64,000 bases of DNA from Rallus limicola (taxonomy: Eukaryota > Chordata > Aves > Gruiformes > Rallidae). Positions within the stretch are counted from its first letter, which is position 1; the number at the start of each line of letters is the position of its first letter. The translations under genes were made by a program, and so were the position numbers. The notes beneath the pieces were generated by a model. It saw only the letters and a program-made list of their open reading frames with translations. It ran no database searches and was not told the DNA's origin. The stretch covers positions 23,407,015 through 23,471,014 of the forward strand of contig JAKCOZ010000012.1 of the NCBI GenBank assembly GCA_022605955.1, given 5' to 3'. Shown one piece after another: positions 44,401 through 56,068 of this stretch.

Positions 44401-45909
44401 CCTTGGTCACCATCCTACTCTCACGACACAGATTATTTCACTCTTTGCTTCATTATTTCTTTTATTTCAGTGCTACTTGCTGGAAGCCTTTCTGCCATCA
44501 CTTCATTACATTTCCCCCCTCCCCCTTGTATTTAGTCATATTATCCCCTTTAAATAGCTCAATAACCAAAGCTTACCTGGCCTTGGTGTCTTTGGACAGC
44601 CTTGTTTCGGAACACAGCTTCAGCAAAAGAAACTCTGCTTCACGGGAATGTTTTACTGACCCACCAGAGCTGAGTGGTTCTTGCTGTACCATCTTCTCTG
44701 TGGTGCCCAAAGGGGACAACAGCTCCTCAAACCCAGATCTCACCAGTTCTCAGCGCTGTCCTTCTGTAAAGCCACTGAGGGAAGCAAGGGAGGAGGGGGA
44801 AGGCCATGGGAGATACTGGGAAACCTCCTTTCATCTTCTGCAGGGATTTTCTATCCTCACCCAGTTCACGTTGCTTAGTGGGAGCCAGCCTGGCCCAGTT
44901 GGTATAAATCACAGAACTCTTGTGTCTAATCAGCAGAGGCTTTTTCTCACCTACTGACCCACCTGCACGGTGAAGCTTCAGGATTTTTTAAACCTTCATA
45001 CATCAGCTCTAACTATTGCTGAGTACAGACTACAATTTGCTCCATTCCTTTTTTTTTTTTATTTCAGGTTGCTTTTCAAATTCCTTCCCCCTTCTGTGTC
45101 TGTCTGTGATTTTGATTATTTCTATTTTCGCTTTTAATAGGATGTTCACTTTCTGCTGATTTCTGCTGACGTTTTTCCCTTTTGATTTGTAGTACTATTA
45201 ATTCCCCTCTGTTCAATGTTTTGTCTACATTCAGAACATGTTTGTTTTTCTCTAGTGGCCTGTAATTACTTTCCCCCTCCTCCTCTTTAATTTTTCCAAT
45301 TACATCTCAACTGATGCTCCTTTAAGAGCAAGATGTACTGGGGGTAACCTTCTGAGGATATGACTTTTTTTTTTGGCCAGAACATGTTTTAAGTCTTGGG
45401 AATTTTAAGTCTCTTGGATTGAGGATAATGATTGTACCTTTCTGGTAAACTGGTAAATAAGTTTTTTGTTAATATGTGAGTCCTGTTGCATGTTTGAGGA
45501 TGGTCCTGCATTGCCACCTTCTCACGGGACTGGTGGTAAACTGACCCCACTGTGACATCTTAAACCAGAGACCTCCAGCTTTTGGGTTAGGTGAAGCTTC
45601 TCTCTATTTCAGGTGAGGGATGGAGGAATGCTGAGACTGAGAGGCCCATGCAAAGTAACCTTGCTACCATGTGGAAGCTCTGATTCTGCTCTCTGGTGTC
45701 CCTGTTCACCACGCTGAGCTCCTCCCTGGCTCTCAGTCTCACCACTAGCCCGTTCGTTCTTCTGGTTTTGTTCAGTCTCAGTGTTGTGGAAATCCAACCC
45801 AAGGCAGAAACTACTTCTCAGTTGGCATCCTGTACCGTTTTCATGGGGAAATATTTCTAGAGGAGCATTCTGCATGGCTTCCTGGTATCCTGCACTTGTC
45901 TCTCAGCCT

Positions 45910-46480
45910 CTGAGCGCATCGCATTCTTCCCAGCCCCGACGTTCGGTGCCCTTTTACCAGGGACCGGGATACTCCGGGCCTGTGGGAAACCCAGAACAGC
46001 CGCCCGCATCCTGGAGAGCGTCTGTACCAGACCCGAACGTTATCCCGTTAAAACCCACTCCCGGGTTATTTTCCTCCTCGCCCCGTCCCCCCGTCCCCTC
46101 ACCCGGCACCGGGACCGGCCCGCGGCTCCCGGCTGCTGGTGCCCGCACCCTGCAGTGCCGCGACGCGGCCGCGAGGGGGCGCCGCAGACCGCGGGGTGCC
46201 GCGCAGAGCGGCGCAGGGGTGCGCAGCGGTGCGCAGAGACCGAGACGAAGCCCAGCCGCGGCGGCGGCAACCGTAACCGCGCAGCTCCGCAGGGTACCGC
46301 GGCTGTTCCTGAGCGCAGAGAGCAGCGCAGCGCCGGGCTTTGCGGACGCGCGGTCGTTAGCCGCGGATTTCTTCTCAAAGATGGGGCGAGTAACGTTACC
46401 GGGGGGCAGGGGGGCGCCGGCGTTTGCTCCCCACCTCCTGAAGTCGTTTAAAAGCAACAGCACCGGGAGCGAACAGAGAG
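45910..46480. promoter_or_regulatory. CpG island 4.5 kb upstream of MECOM exon 1
   Basis: This is a CpG-dense block in otherwise AT-rich DNA, with many CGC and GCG words between 46,040 and 46,400. On the plus strand it is followed by a consensus donor CCG|GTAAGT at 46,573. It may be an alternative MECOM promoter, the start of a non-coding RNA, or a Polycomb-type island. No protein start is supported. Confidence 0.55.
46151..46183 (+). promoter_or_regulatory. Strong candidate CTCF site with upstream module
   Basis: CCGCGAGGGGGCGCC at 46,169-46,183 contains the AGGGGGCGC core of CTCF sites. It is preceded after nine bases by TGCAGTGCC (46,151-46,159), which resembles the known upstream CTCF module. 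Both parts are in the expected order and strand. Confidence 0.5.
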
Positions 46481-48285
46481 GCTTTGTGCGTGAAACACAG
46501 TGCACAAGAAGGAAATAATAAAAAAAAGAAAAGAATAAAAAAAGTGGTCGTAGTAGGTTTGTTAAGGAATCCGGTAAGTTATAGGAAGCAAAATTAAATG
46601 TCTGGTGCTTACACGACGGCATGTTTTACAAGGGAGAAGGAAACTGTGCAGAAAATGCATGGGCTTTTATTGTTGGTTTTCATTGCCTGTATTGTGGTGG
46701 ATGCTTTATGCTACGGAGAGCAAGTTTAATTGAACCAGATCGCTGATTTCATATAGTAGGGGGCATGGGGTAGGGGTTTTTTTTTTGTTTTGTTTTGTTT
46801 TCGAAGTTAACTGTTTCGGGGACTAGGAGCAGTCAGGACTGGACTCTGCAGCCTCCGAGTTTCGTGCCAGCAAATAAAAACACATTACATGAAAACAAAC
46901 ACCGACCCCGCTTATCAAAGCCTCAATCTCTCTCTATTATTTTCCCTTGTATTTGGTGCTTTTTTTTCTTTTGCTTTTTTTCTTTTTCTTCTTCTTTTTT
47001 TTTTTTTTTTTAATCACATCTGTCGTTCCCAGCTTTTCCCAGGACTGCAAAGCAAAGTGGACAGCTTTCATGTGACCACCTAGTACAGGAGGCATTTTCT
47101 ACTGGGAAACTTTGGAGTGGTTTTCTCCCATCCTTTCCCTACCAAAGCTCAGAAAAAGAAAATGTGCAATCTTCGTAGTGATTAAAGTCTCTGTATTTGT
47201 CTTCAGACTTATCGGGTCTATCCAAACTTTTGTGTGTGCGTGTATTCCCCCCCCTCGCCACCCCTCCCCTTCTGTGCATTTGTAAAGTAGCCCCATCTAG
47301 CAATGATAAATATCCCTGTTGATCACTTGATTGATTACCTCTCGGAAAGGTCACGCGGGCTTGCAGTAATTTCCTTTTGCCTAAGGCTCCCTTTTCACTT
47401 TTACTCCCGCACGACAGCTCCAAGTATACAGGATCTTTATTTTTGATTTTTAACCCCTAAATAGCTCCTCGAAAACAATGCGTTGGCGAAAGGAAGGAGG
47501 GAAATCAGCCGGCGGGTCCGCGCTGCCCCAGCCCTTGCCGCGCTCTCCCGGGGCGGGTTTGGGGAGGGAGAGCCTCCCTCCCCTGCTCTCCTGTGGACTG
47601 AGAATTCGGATTTAAACAACCAGACAAGCTATTAATTTACCCATGCTACCCAGGGTCCTGAACCCAATTAATTTCTAATAATTACAGCCCAAGGGGGCTG
47701 GAGAGATCCCTCTGCCTCTTTCTAGCCTTGCCACTTCGCGGCACCGAGGTCAGCATATAATAATAAAGTGTATATTTTGAAAGTGATCAGCAGAACAGTG
47801 AGTTATTGCAATGAATGAAAATTGTTTCCATTTTGGCTAATTGAGCCCGTGGCTGAAAGCTGGAGTTCTGAGACTAAATAAAGAGGACTGTTTCATTTCA
47901 ACGTGGACTGAAAAATCCCTGCATAGCTTTTTCGGTCACCCAGCAAGAAGCTTAATTTCTTAACAGCAAACCTGAAATCAAGCGTTTGGGTAAACAGTAT
48001 TAATAATTGCATTACAATGATTAAATTAATCTTACTGGTAGCTAGGAGAATATAGATTGAGATTGAATAACACGATGTAAAGTTCACTGCACAAAGACAA
48101 TAGCACAACAAATACCTCGATGAAGAATTCCAACTTTTCTCCAAGTAGGCTTCGGGGTTTGTTCAATTATAATGTAAGGAAGAGAAAATTTCCTGTTACG
48201 GGGAATGCACTGAAACCTGTGTTGGAGGGGGTGAGTTTGGTCTCCCAGCCTGTATTAGAAATAGATTGTATTCCACCCCTTCATG
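46481..48285. other. AT-rich DNA between MECOM upstream CpG islands
   Basis: No gene is recognised. The block at 47,590-47,890 is rich in TAAT/ATTA homeodomain-like cores ('aagctattaatttaccc', 'cccaattaatttctaat') and could be a conserved regulatory element; this needs a genome alignment. Confidence 0.35.
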
Positions 48286-48440
48286 ATTAAAAAAAAAAAA
48301 AAATCCTCACCACCAACAAACAAAACCAACACCAAACCCAAACAAACAAAAAAAACCCACACCCCAAAACAAACCAACAAAACCCACGAAAACAACAACA
48401 ACAAAACCAAACTCAAACCCAGAAACAACCCCCAGACATC
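48286..48440 (+). repeat. A/C-only low-complexity tract
   Basis: After a run of 14 A, the plus strand is made almost only of A and C. No G occurs from 48,286 to 48,387, and only three or so occur to 48,440. The phrases are irregular 'aacaaac' and 'aaaaccc' words rather than a fixed unit. Confidence 0.8.
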
Positions 48441-48489
48441 CAACCCAAAATTTAAATATTTATTCCTGGCCGTGGACCTGCTGAAAACT

Positions 48490-49700
48490 AACCCGCATCC
48501 CCGCAGCCAGCCGCTTCCCGCCCGGGAGGGAGCGGAGGCTGCCGGCGCGGACGAAGCTCCCCACGCGAACGAAACGGATTTCCCGGGGGGGTGGCCGAGA
48601 CTTTTCGGGAGGGAGGGTGAACCTGCCGGGGCTGCGGCGGGCGATGCCGAGGGCCGCGGAGCGGGCGGGAGGGCGGCGGGGGATGACCGGGAGGTAGCCC
48701 GGGACGGCGGCCGGGTGCCCCGGGGAGGGCGGCACGGCACCTGCCGAGCTCCCGGGGCCGCTGGGACGGCGGGCAGGTGGCGGTGACAGGCGGGCGCGGC
48801 CGGGGTCAGGGTTGCCCTCGCGGGAAACACGCATCTGCGCGCTCGGCCCGGCCATCGGGCTCCCACGCGTGCTCCCTGCGGCGTCGGGCTCGGCCGGCCG
48901 GGTGGGAGCGGGCGCCCCGGGCAGGCGGCTTTGCCGGGCTCTCCGTTTAAACCGGGGGGCGGGAGGTGCGTGGGGAGTTTTACAAAGTTCCCGGGCGTTT
49001 TCGGTTCTCCCAAGTGAACCGGTGCGTGTGCGTGTGTGTGTGTGTGAGAGATTAGGGGACACCCCGGTGCAGCACCGCAATGAAAGGCGCTGACTGCGAG
49101 CGAGGTCTGGGATCGGGTAATGCCCCCGAACCCCGGTGCCAGTCCGGGTCTCTGGTCCGGCCCCGCGCATCCCCCGCCTAGCTGGGGTGGAGGGGTGGGG
49201 GGGGGGCAGCTCGACGGCAGCCCCGGCCTTCCCTCCTCCGGGGCAAAGGGGCCCAGTTTCGCCCGGGACACCCCGGGCCGGGCACCTCGGGGGGTGCAAG
49301 GGGTAGTTGGCTGAGGGAGGCCGAGCTCGATGCGGGTGCGCTGCTGCGACGCGCCCTGCCTTTCTGCCCCTCTTGCTCCGGGGATGTTAGGTGCACCCCT
49401 GTCCGGCTGCGGGACAGGGTGGGCACAGAGCAGCTGCTTGGCCTTGGAAAAAACAAATTTAAAAAAATCCAATTTGTAGATTAAAAATAACGACGGGCGT
49501 CAAGAACGGCTCTGCAGAGCGGGTTCAAGTGCTTGCGCTTGTCTGCCGAGCATTTGGGGGAGCAGCGTGCGATACGCGGTGCCCCCGCCCCACGGCACGG
49601 GAGAGGGGGGGGGCTGTCACCAGTGGGGTGCGGAGGCCGCTGGGCGGGGGGAGCCGGGACGGCGGCGGGGGCTCCGCGGGCGGCCCCGATCCGCAGCACC
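48490..49700. promoter_or_regulatory. CpG island 1.1-2.3 kb upstream of MECOM exon 1
   Basis: The block is dense in CpG and GC on both strands. The 405-codon minus-strand frame across it (48,255-49,472) is rich in Pro, Ala, Gly and Arg with no domain, as expected by chance in a CpG island. Confidence 0.7.
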
Positions 49701-49707
49701 GGCAGCC

Positions 49708-49708
<1 letters not shown>

Positions 49709-49756
<48 letters not shown>
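49709..49756 (+). repeat. (GT)24 microsatellite
   Basis: Twenty-four uninterrupted GT units sit at the downstream edge of a CpG island. Such alternating purine-pyrimidine tracts can adopt Z-DNA and vary in length between individuals. Confidence 0.97.
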
Positions 49757-49757
<1 letters not shown>

Positions 49758-50379
49758 GGGGGGAGGGGGAAGTGAAGGGGGAAGGGGCGATGCTGAGGAT
49801 TTTATTAAAACAAAAAGTTGAGCAGCGTGTATGTACTGGCGCAGCCCCGAGTCTGAAAGATTGTAATTTTCTTTTATGGTGTCTGGCAGGATTTGCAACA
49901 GATATTAATGGGAACATAAATAGCGCATGGAAGGTATTGAACAAAACTGTTTAATGCAAGGAGGTTGTACCAGAGGAAAATCTATATGTAGTTTGGATTG
50001 ATTCATACCTCGGACACAGCCATCCCCTAAAGGAGTTCCCAATTTCTGCGCTCTCCCTCTTTGATTGGCAAACCCTGTAATTAAAACAGATTAGAGCTCT
50101 CGGTGTTACTGTTTTAAAAGCGCTTTTTTCTGCCCAACTGGTGATGGCTGAGCCGAGTTCAAGGTGGGGAAAGTGTGTGCGCTGGGGCAGTGTACAATTT
50201 AGCGGTACGCATACTTAATAAAACATAAAATCAAATTATATCTCTCTGTATATACACATACTCAGAGATCTACGATAGTTGCGGCCGGGTGAGTGAGAAT
50301 AAACTGTTTAAATGTTGCGCAGACGCCAAAAATGCAGTAAGATCCCATTTAAAAAAAAAAAAAAAAAAGGGCAGAAAAA

Positions 50380-51660
50380 GGTGTAATTTCGTGTGTCCCC
50401 CCCGGCCCCCGTCTCGGCGGGAGCGCTGATCTCTCCCTCCAGACCCCCTCCCGGGTGCGCAGGCAGCGGAGCGGCTTCCCCGCGGCCGCGGTCGCGCAGT
50501 CCGGAGGCGGCTGCCCGCCTCGTCTCGGCCCATCCCGGCCCCGGTGCCGGCTGTCAGGGTCCCCACCGGCGGTGATGGATCGCTGCAAACTTTTTTTTGG
50601 CGGCGCTGAAATGTTGAAGAGCGGGGGGGAGCCGCCCGTGCGCATGTGCGAAGGTGTCCAAACTGACAATGCTGGAGAGATAGCGAGCCGGGATTGAGAG
50701 AAAGGGAGAGTGTGTGTGCGGGAGAGGGAGAGGAGAGAGGGAGAGGGGGAGCGAAAAAGGAGGAAAAGCTCCGGGAGGAAAAAAAAAAAAGCCCCCCCCA
50801 CCCCAACCCCACGCCAGCATCGGCCGCGGGACTGGCAGCATGCGATCCAAAGGCAGGGCGAGGAAGCTGGCCGCAAGTAGGTGCAATACCCCTTTCTCTT
50901 GGCTTTTCACCCTTCCTCTCTGCCATGTTGCATAGACATGTCTGATGCGGCGCGGAGCTCGCAGGCAACCTGCAGCATCCCCCCACCCCCCCCAGCCCGG
51001 CTCGGCCCGGCTCGGCTCGGTCCGGCGGGCGGCGACGGCGACCGGGGGGTGGGAGGGTGCGGCGGCCGGAGCCGGTCTGGGGGCTGCGGGCGGCCGGCGG
51101 GAGCTGGGGAAGGAGTTGAGGAAAAGTTCAGTGGCGAGCGCTGGAAGTTGCTGCTGCTGCCGGGGGCTGGAGTGGGGGGGGGGGATGTCGGGGAGGGGGG
51201 GGTGCGAGAGGCTCCGGGCCCTATAGTGGGCGCTGTCGGCTGTCGGCAGGGCTGGGGGCCGCGGGGGTGTGTGTGCGAGTGTGTGTGTACGTGTGCACGG
51301 AGGGGCAGCGGCAGCTCTGCGGGGGAGGCGGCGAGCCCCGGGCGCAGGTAGCCGGTGCAGAGCTACCGGGGACCCCCCCACACACCCCGGCCCTGCCCCG
51401 TTCGGACGCGGGATTATGCCAAAAACCAACCCCCCCCACCACACACACACCCCACACCCCATCGAACCCGCTGCCAGCGGGTCACATCAAACCAAACCGC
51501 GCGCGGGAGCGGGACGTGCGTGGGGCCGGCGGCGGGAGCGTAACGCGGGGCGGGTGGGGCCGCGGGAGCCGCCCCGCGTGGCCGGGATGCCCCGCGCGGG
51601 TGGGGGTGCGCAGCGGAGCGGCCGGGCAGCGCGGAGCAGTTCCCAGCCTGCTGGAGTCAC
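50380..51660. promoter_or_regulatory. MECOM: MECOM (MDS1) promoter CpG island and 5'UTR
   Basis: CpG-dense sequence flanks the first coding exon. The 140 bp before the start codon are purine-rich (GAGAGA, GGGAGA and AGGAAAA words) and probably belong to the 5'UTR or initiation region. No TATA box stands out. The exact start site cannot be set from sequence. Confidence 0.7.
50840..50876 (+). CDS. MECOM: MECOM (MDS1-EVI1/PRDM3), first coding exon
   Basis: Thirty-seven bases encode MRSKGRARKLAA plus one base, ending at a donor GCAA|GTAGGT. The peptide matches the start of the long MDS1-EVI1 isoform; mammals have MRSKGRARKLAT with the exon ending at the same codon position. Downstream exons, outside the window, should supply the PR/SET-like domain and two zinc-finger clusters. 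The full-length protein is a nuclear DNA-binding regulator needed for blood stem cells and has been linked to H3K9 monomethylation. The shorter EVI1 form starts from promoters far downstream, so this exon marks the PR-domain-containing isoform. It lies in the same orientation as TERC, 23 kb away, as in mammals. Confidence 0.93.
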
Positions 51661-52661
51661 CCGCTAAAAGTTGATGTAAATGTTGTAATTTCAGGCTCTT
51701 TTCCAGCACTTTTTATACAGTTTGGCCGCCCGAAGGTCTCTGTTCCGCGAGGCCAGGGCTCGGCCGTCCACACGCAAATCCCCATTTATTTAATTATTTG
51801 TCTTACGCTCACCCCATCTGTTTCTCCTTTATGATAGGGATCTTTCCTTTTAACTTCTGCAGTGTTGGGACTTTTCTCCCTACCTCCTCCCACCCCCCCT
51901 TTTTTTTTTGTGTGTGTGTGTGTGTGTTTTGTTTTTAATGAGGGAATCAACAACAAAACTTCGCCAGCTTTCGCGTCCTATTTTAAAGGCAGCTGATGTC
52001 TTTATTTTCTCTGACACATCTGGGCAACTTCCATTCGATATCCGTGGCGATGGCAACTCACATTCCCGACTGAAAAAAAAATAAAATAATGCGCCGGCGG
52101 AAAAAAAAAAAACAATAATGAAATGTTGCATAAGTTGCATGACGTAAAAAGCAGATGCTTATTTACTTTTTATTTGTGAAGGAGAAAAAAAAAATAGAGA
52201 AGCGTGGAAAAGGGGAAGCGAAAGATCTCTCCGGATCATCATCAGCTTTTCTGTGAACCTTAACAATAACAGCGACAACCTGCACTTGATTAGGTGATTT
52301 AAAGTGGATAATCCAGCGCTAGCGATTTGAAAACAAATATGTTGCTAAATGTCCAGGTTGCCATCCTTGCTGTGGAGCTAATTATAGCAAAATATCTCAC
52401 GTCCCCTACCAAATCCGTCAGGTTTCCATGCCTTTCCCTTGGCTTTTCTCGCTGCGCAGCGATGCAGGGCTGCTCCTGCTCCGCGGGCGAGATCCGACCG
52501 TCTGCAAAGTTTCTGCTCTTGGGCTGTGCGCCTTGGCTTTCGCTACTGCAAGCAACATTCCGCCCCCCCCCCCCCTTACCCCCCTCCAGACAGATGCGTT
52601 GCATTAAATAATCCCTCGGTTACAATCCGCTCATAAAGGAAATCATATTTAAAAAGCCGGG

Positions 52662-52711
52662 ATATATTTATATATATATATATATTTATATATAATATAT
52701 ATATATATATT
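52662..52711. repeat. (TA)n microsatellite
   Basis: About 50 bp of TA repeats with TTTA and AATA interruptions. It lies between two C-rich homopolymer regions (near 52,563 and 52,748). Confidence 0.9.
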
Positions 52712-54385
52712 TGGTGTGTGTGTTTCGAAAAGCAGTTTCTTCCCCGCCCCCCCCCCCCCACCCACCCACCCACCGAAGAGCGTCTCAGTTTCATGGCAAG
52801 TGGAAAGAGAATTGGAGGCGACCCCTGTAATTTAGTCTTTCGAGAAGAAAAGTTTTCAGCTTCTCAGTTCTTTCTGGATGGGTTGGGAATAGAAAAACAT
52901 TTTGTAGCCTTCATCCTCTTACGGTGAGAACGGCGTAGATCGGGATCAAGCGTGCTGAGTTTATGATTTCACTTTTACTGCTCTGTGCGTGAAATAAAAT
53001 TCGCCCCGATTGTGTGACTGTCGCTAACACCAAGGAAAGCTTTTCCCTCTTAATTATGGGGGGATACCTGAAGGGTGCAGTTTCTTGACCTCAGTGTAAA
53101 ATTGCTAAAAATATTTTTGAGGCTTTGCGACAATTCCCCCCCCCCCCAAAAAAATAAAAGGTAAAAAATAAATCAGAAGAAACACGAAGAGCCACGCGGG
53201 GAATGACGAATGAGCAGTGAATATTTCCAATGTCCAGCTGTAAAAATGAGGGAAAAGACAAGCTGAAGTCTTTCCTCCTGCCACGTTTTCGGGTGGCGAC
53301 TGGTGAGGAGCGGGGTGCGAGGAGCTTGAGGGGAGAGCGGCCGGCGGGGGTGGGTTGCGGGCCCGGCCGTCCTCAGCCGCGCTGCACCTGCGCGGGCATC
53401 CCCGCTCCGTGCAGCGACAGGACAGACCCCCGGGCCCCGGGGCAGCTGCTTTTCCACTCGGGTGGGTTTGTGCCCGCCTGGTGAAACCGTATCCTCGAAT
53501 AACCCCCGCCCCAGCACGGGCCGCCGCAGCCCTGCAGCCGGCCCGAGGTAGCCCCCAGCCACCCAGTAGCCTCATAAAGAGACAGAAGGTGATCAGATTA
53601 GGGGAACACACGTGAATAAGGAGGCACTTGTTACTTTTACACTTTATCACCACTTTTTTACAGGCAATTTAGTGCAGCCAAGGTAGATCCAGATCCCTCT
53701 AACCATCTGAGATAGTAAAATAACACTTTCCTAAGTTTCAGCAGGTTTTCCTGCGCCTGTAATTTGCCTCAGTCTAGTACTTAAAAGGCTTGATTGAAAA
53801 ACAGAGCTGGCAAGTTTATTTGCCTGTTTAAGACTCTGTCCGGGAATTTGTTTTCGAGCAGGGAAATGTTTGCCATGTCCAGGCTCCCGGCCCTTTCAGC
53901 GAGGCTGTTTATTTGCCATCGCTTTATATTTGCCATCCCTTTACCATTACATCTGCCTTAGCGCGCCTTTACTGCCGCCGGCACTTTGTGTCAATCCCCC
54001 TCCAGCCCCGCCGCGGGGGGGGCAGCGCTGGCGGCCGGCGGCACCGCGCACACGCATCCCCCGGCCGGCCCGGCCCCGCGCTGCTGCCGGAGGATCGGCA
54101 CCGCCCCGGGCACCCGCCACTGCCCCGGCACCGGGCCGCGGAGCGCCGGCCTCGGGTATGGCGCGGCTCAGCACGGCTCGGCACTGCCCGCTACGGCGAC
54201 GGCCCCGGCGCGGCGCTGTCCCCGGATGGCTTCTGCGAGGCGGGTGCGGGCACGGGAGGCTGCGGGGACGGGCGAGACGATCCCATTATATGCCGGGCAC
54301 ATTTTCACCAGGCACTTCATTAACCCTTTGCAGTGTAAAGAGCGTGCGTGTGGGTTTTTTCCCTTCTTTTCTTTTTTCTTTTCTC

Positions 54386-54569
54386 TTTTCTTTTCTTTTC
54401 TTTTCTTTTCTTTTCTTTTCTTTTCTTTTCTTTTCTTTTCTTTTCTTTTCTTTTCTTTTCTTTTCTTTTCTTTTCTTTTCTTTTCTTTTCTTTTCTTTTC
54501 TTTTCTTTTCTTTTCTTTTCTTTTCTTTTCTTTTCTTTTCTTTTCTTTCTTTTCTTTTCTTTTCTTTTC
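54386..54569 (+). repeat. (TTTTC)n pentanucleotide array
   Basis: About 36 near-perfect TTTTC units on the plus strand, with one phase slip near 54,546. It is translated in several frames as long Phe/Ser/Leu runs, which are artefacts. Confidence 0.97.
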
Positions 54570-54745
54570 TCTTTTTCCCCCTTTCTCTCTTCCCCCCCCT
54601 TTCTCTCTTTTTCCCCCTTTCTCTCTTTTTCCCCCTTTCTCTCTTTTTCCCCCTTTCTCTCTTTTTCCCCCCTTTCTCTCTTTTTCCCCCCTTTCTCTCT
54701 TTTTCCCCCCTTTCTCTCTTTCCCCCCCCTTTCTCTCTTTTTCTT
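54570..54745 (+). repeat. TC-rich 18-20-bp minisatellite
   Basis: Eight to nine copies of a unit like 'tttctctctttttccccc' differ mainly in the length of the T and C runs. It directly abuts the pentanucleotide array, making about 400 bp of uninterrupted pyrimidine strand from 54,360 to 54,760. Confidence 0.93.
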
Positions 54746-55986
54746 TCTTGATCTCTTCCTCTCTTTTTCTACTTCTCTCCGACTGTCTCTTACTTGAGGC
54801 CAACAGCCACTACTGAATTTGGGACCAACTTTGCAGTGGTACAGTAGGCGATACTGGCCAGGGCTGGCTGAGCCAGCGGCCGAGCTCTGTGGTGTCTCCC
54901 AGCTGCTCCCCGGTCACACCGGGCCAGCCGTGGTGCAGGGCAGAGGAAGGACACAAAGGAAAAGGACGGTCCAAACGGCAAGCTCGTTATTAATACAGCT
55001 CTGCTTGTAAGTGAAAAATGTAACCCTTGTTAATTAATGCTGTTTACATGGGGTACAAGAAACTTAAGAAATGTTTCTACAAAGGGGAAGGAACTGTTTA
55101 CAGAACTCTTTCAAAAGTGTGACATATTGCTGCAGTTCCAGCACTAAAAAGCCAAACACACTTACATGCCTTTGAAGTTGGCTGGCTGAGGCAACATTAT
55201 TTGACTCAGATTCAGATATTGCTTGTGGGTATAACTAATGGCTTTTACCTAGTTAGTGGGCTGGGAGGGGCGAGGGCCTGGGCGCCGTGGCCATTGGGTC
55301 CCTCCGGAGAGCCCGGGCTGGCTCCCCGCCAGCTCTGTACAATGTCAACATTGAATATTTGAATTCCCAGACTCTATTTAACAACTTTCTAAATAAATAA
55401 ACTCATTGTGTGTCTGTGTTTAAAATTATTTCACCTCTTTCATGAAAGCTACAGCATCTTATTACACCGGTCTCTCAGGCTGCTTTTCCCCCTTTTCTTT
55501 CCAAACAAACACAAATGGAGCTGAGCAAATTTTTTTTTTGTTTTATTTATTTTTTTTTACTGCCTCGTATCTCTGCCTCAGTCTTCATCTCACTTTCTGT
55601 CTGTTTTCTCATGAAGCACAAGTGGAAGCTGCTCGAACATCCCACGACGTCCTTAGCGAGACAGCCCTGTGCACCCTGCTATCTAATCATAACTAGAACC
55701 AAAGCCAGGTTCACCAAGTCGGTTAAATATTAATCATTTCTAAAAGGAGGCCCATGTGAGTGCCATTGCTGCAGCGGTGCCCTGTACATACTCAATCATT
55801 TTGGCTGCTGTACCATAGGCGGGCTCCAGGGACAGCTTTCATTGTTGTTGCCATAAATGGCTATTAGTGTTCATATTCACCTATTCACCTAGTTATTTAA
55901 ATGCATGTAAGCGTGTATGTGTGCTTACTGTACACATGTGCATATGTGTGCATTTGTAAAATACATTTCTGTTTATGCCATGGAGG

Positions 55987-56068
55987 TATATATATATGTA
56001 TGGAGATGTATATATATATGTATGGAGATATATATATGTGTGTGTGTGTGTATATTTATAAAATACCT
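55987..56068 (+). repeat. Compound TA/TG microsatellite
   Basis: Three TA-rich blocks separated by 'gtatggaga' are followed by about eight GT units and a further TATA stretch. Confidence 0.85.

Larger units (their letters stand above)
32228..45900. other. Gene-poor interval upstream of MECOM
   Basis: About 13.7 kb of AT-rich DNA has no recognised coding exon. It contains two MIR-like fragments, a (TTG)n/(TTA)n microsatellite at 35,993-36,034 and a locally CpG-containing patch at about 41,425-41,560. Open frames of 60-180 codons occur but show no domain. Confidence 0.5.

Noticed and set aside
44182..44957. Two overlapping plus-strand frames of 117 and 184 codons
   Set aside because: They overlap each other in different frames, have no domain, and lie in non-conserved-looking DNA.
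45609..45705. Possible third MIR-like fragment
   Set aside because: Only scattered words match ('actgagaggcccatgcaaag', 'ggaagctctgattct'); too diverged to call by eye.
48255..49472. 405-codon open frame on the minus strand
   Set aside because: It lies in a CpG island, is dominated by Pro, Ala, Gly, Arg and Ser, begins in an A/C tract, and shows no domain. Stop codons are rare by chance in such GC-rich DNA.
50554..51462. 302-codon minus-strand frame over MECOM exon 1
   Set aside because: It is antisense to the recognised MECOM start, low-complexity and CpG-driven.
53870..54816. Open frames of 270-293 codons on the plus strand and 211 codons on the minus strand
   Set aside because: Most of their length is the TTTTC and TC-rich tandem arrays read as FFSFL-type or KKRKE-type repeats, and the rest is CpG-rich DNA.
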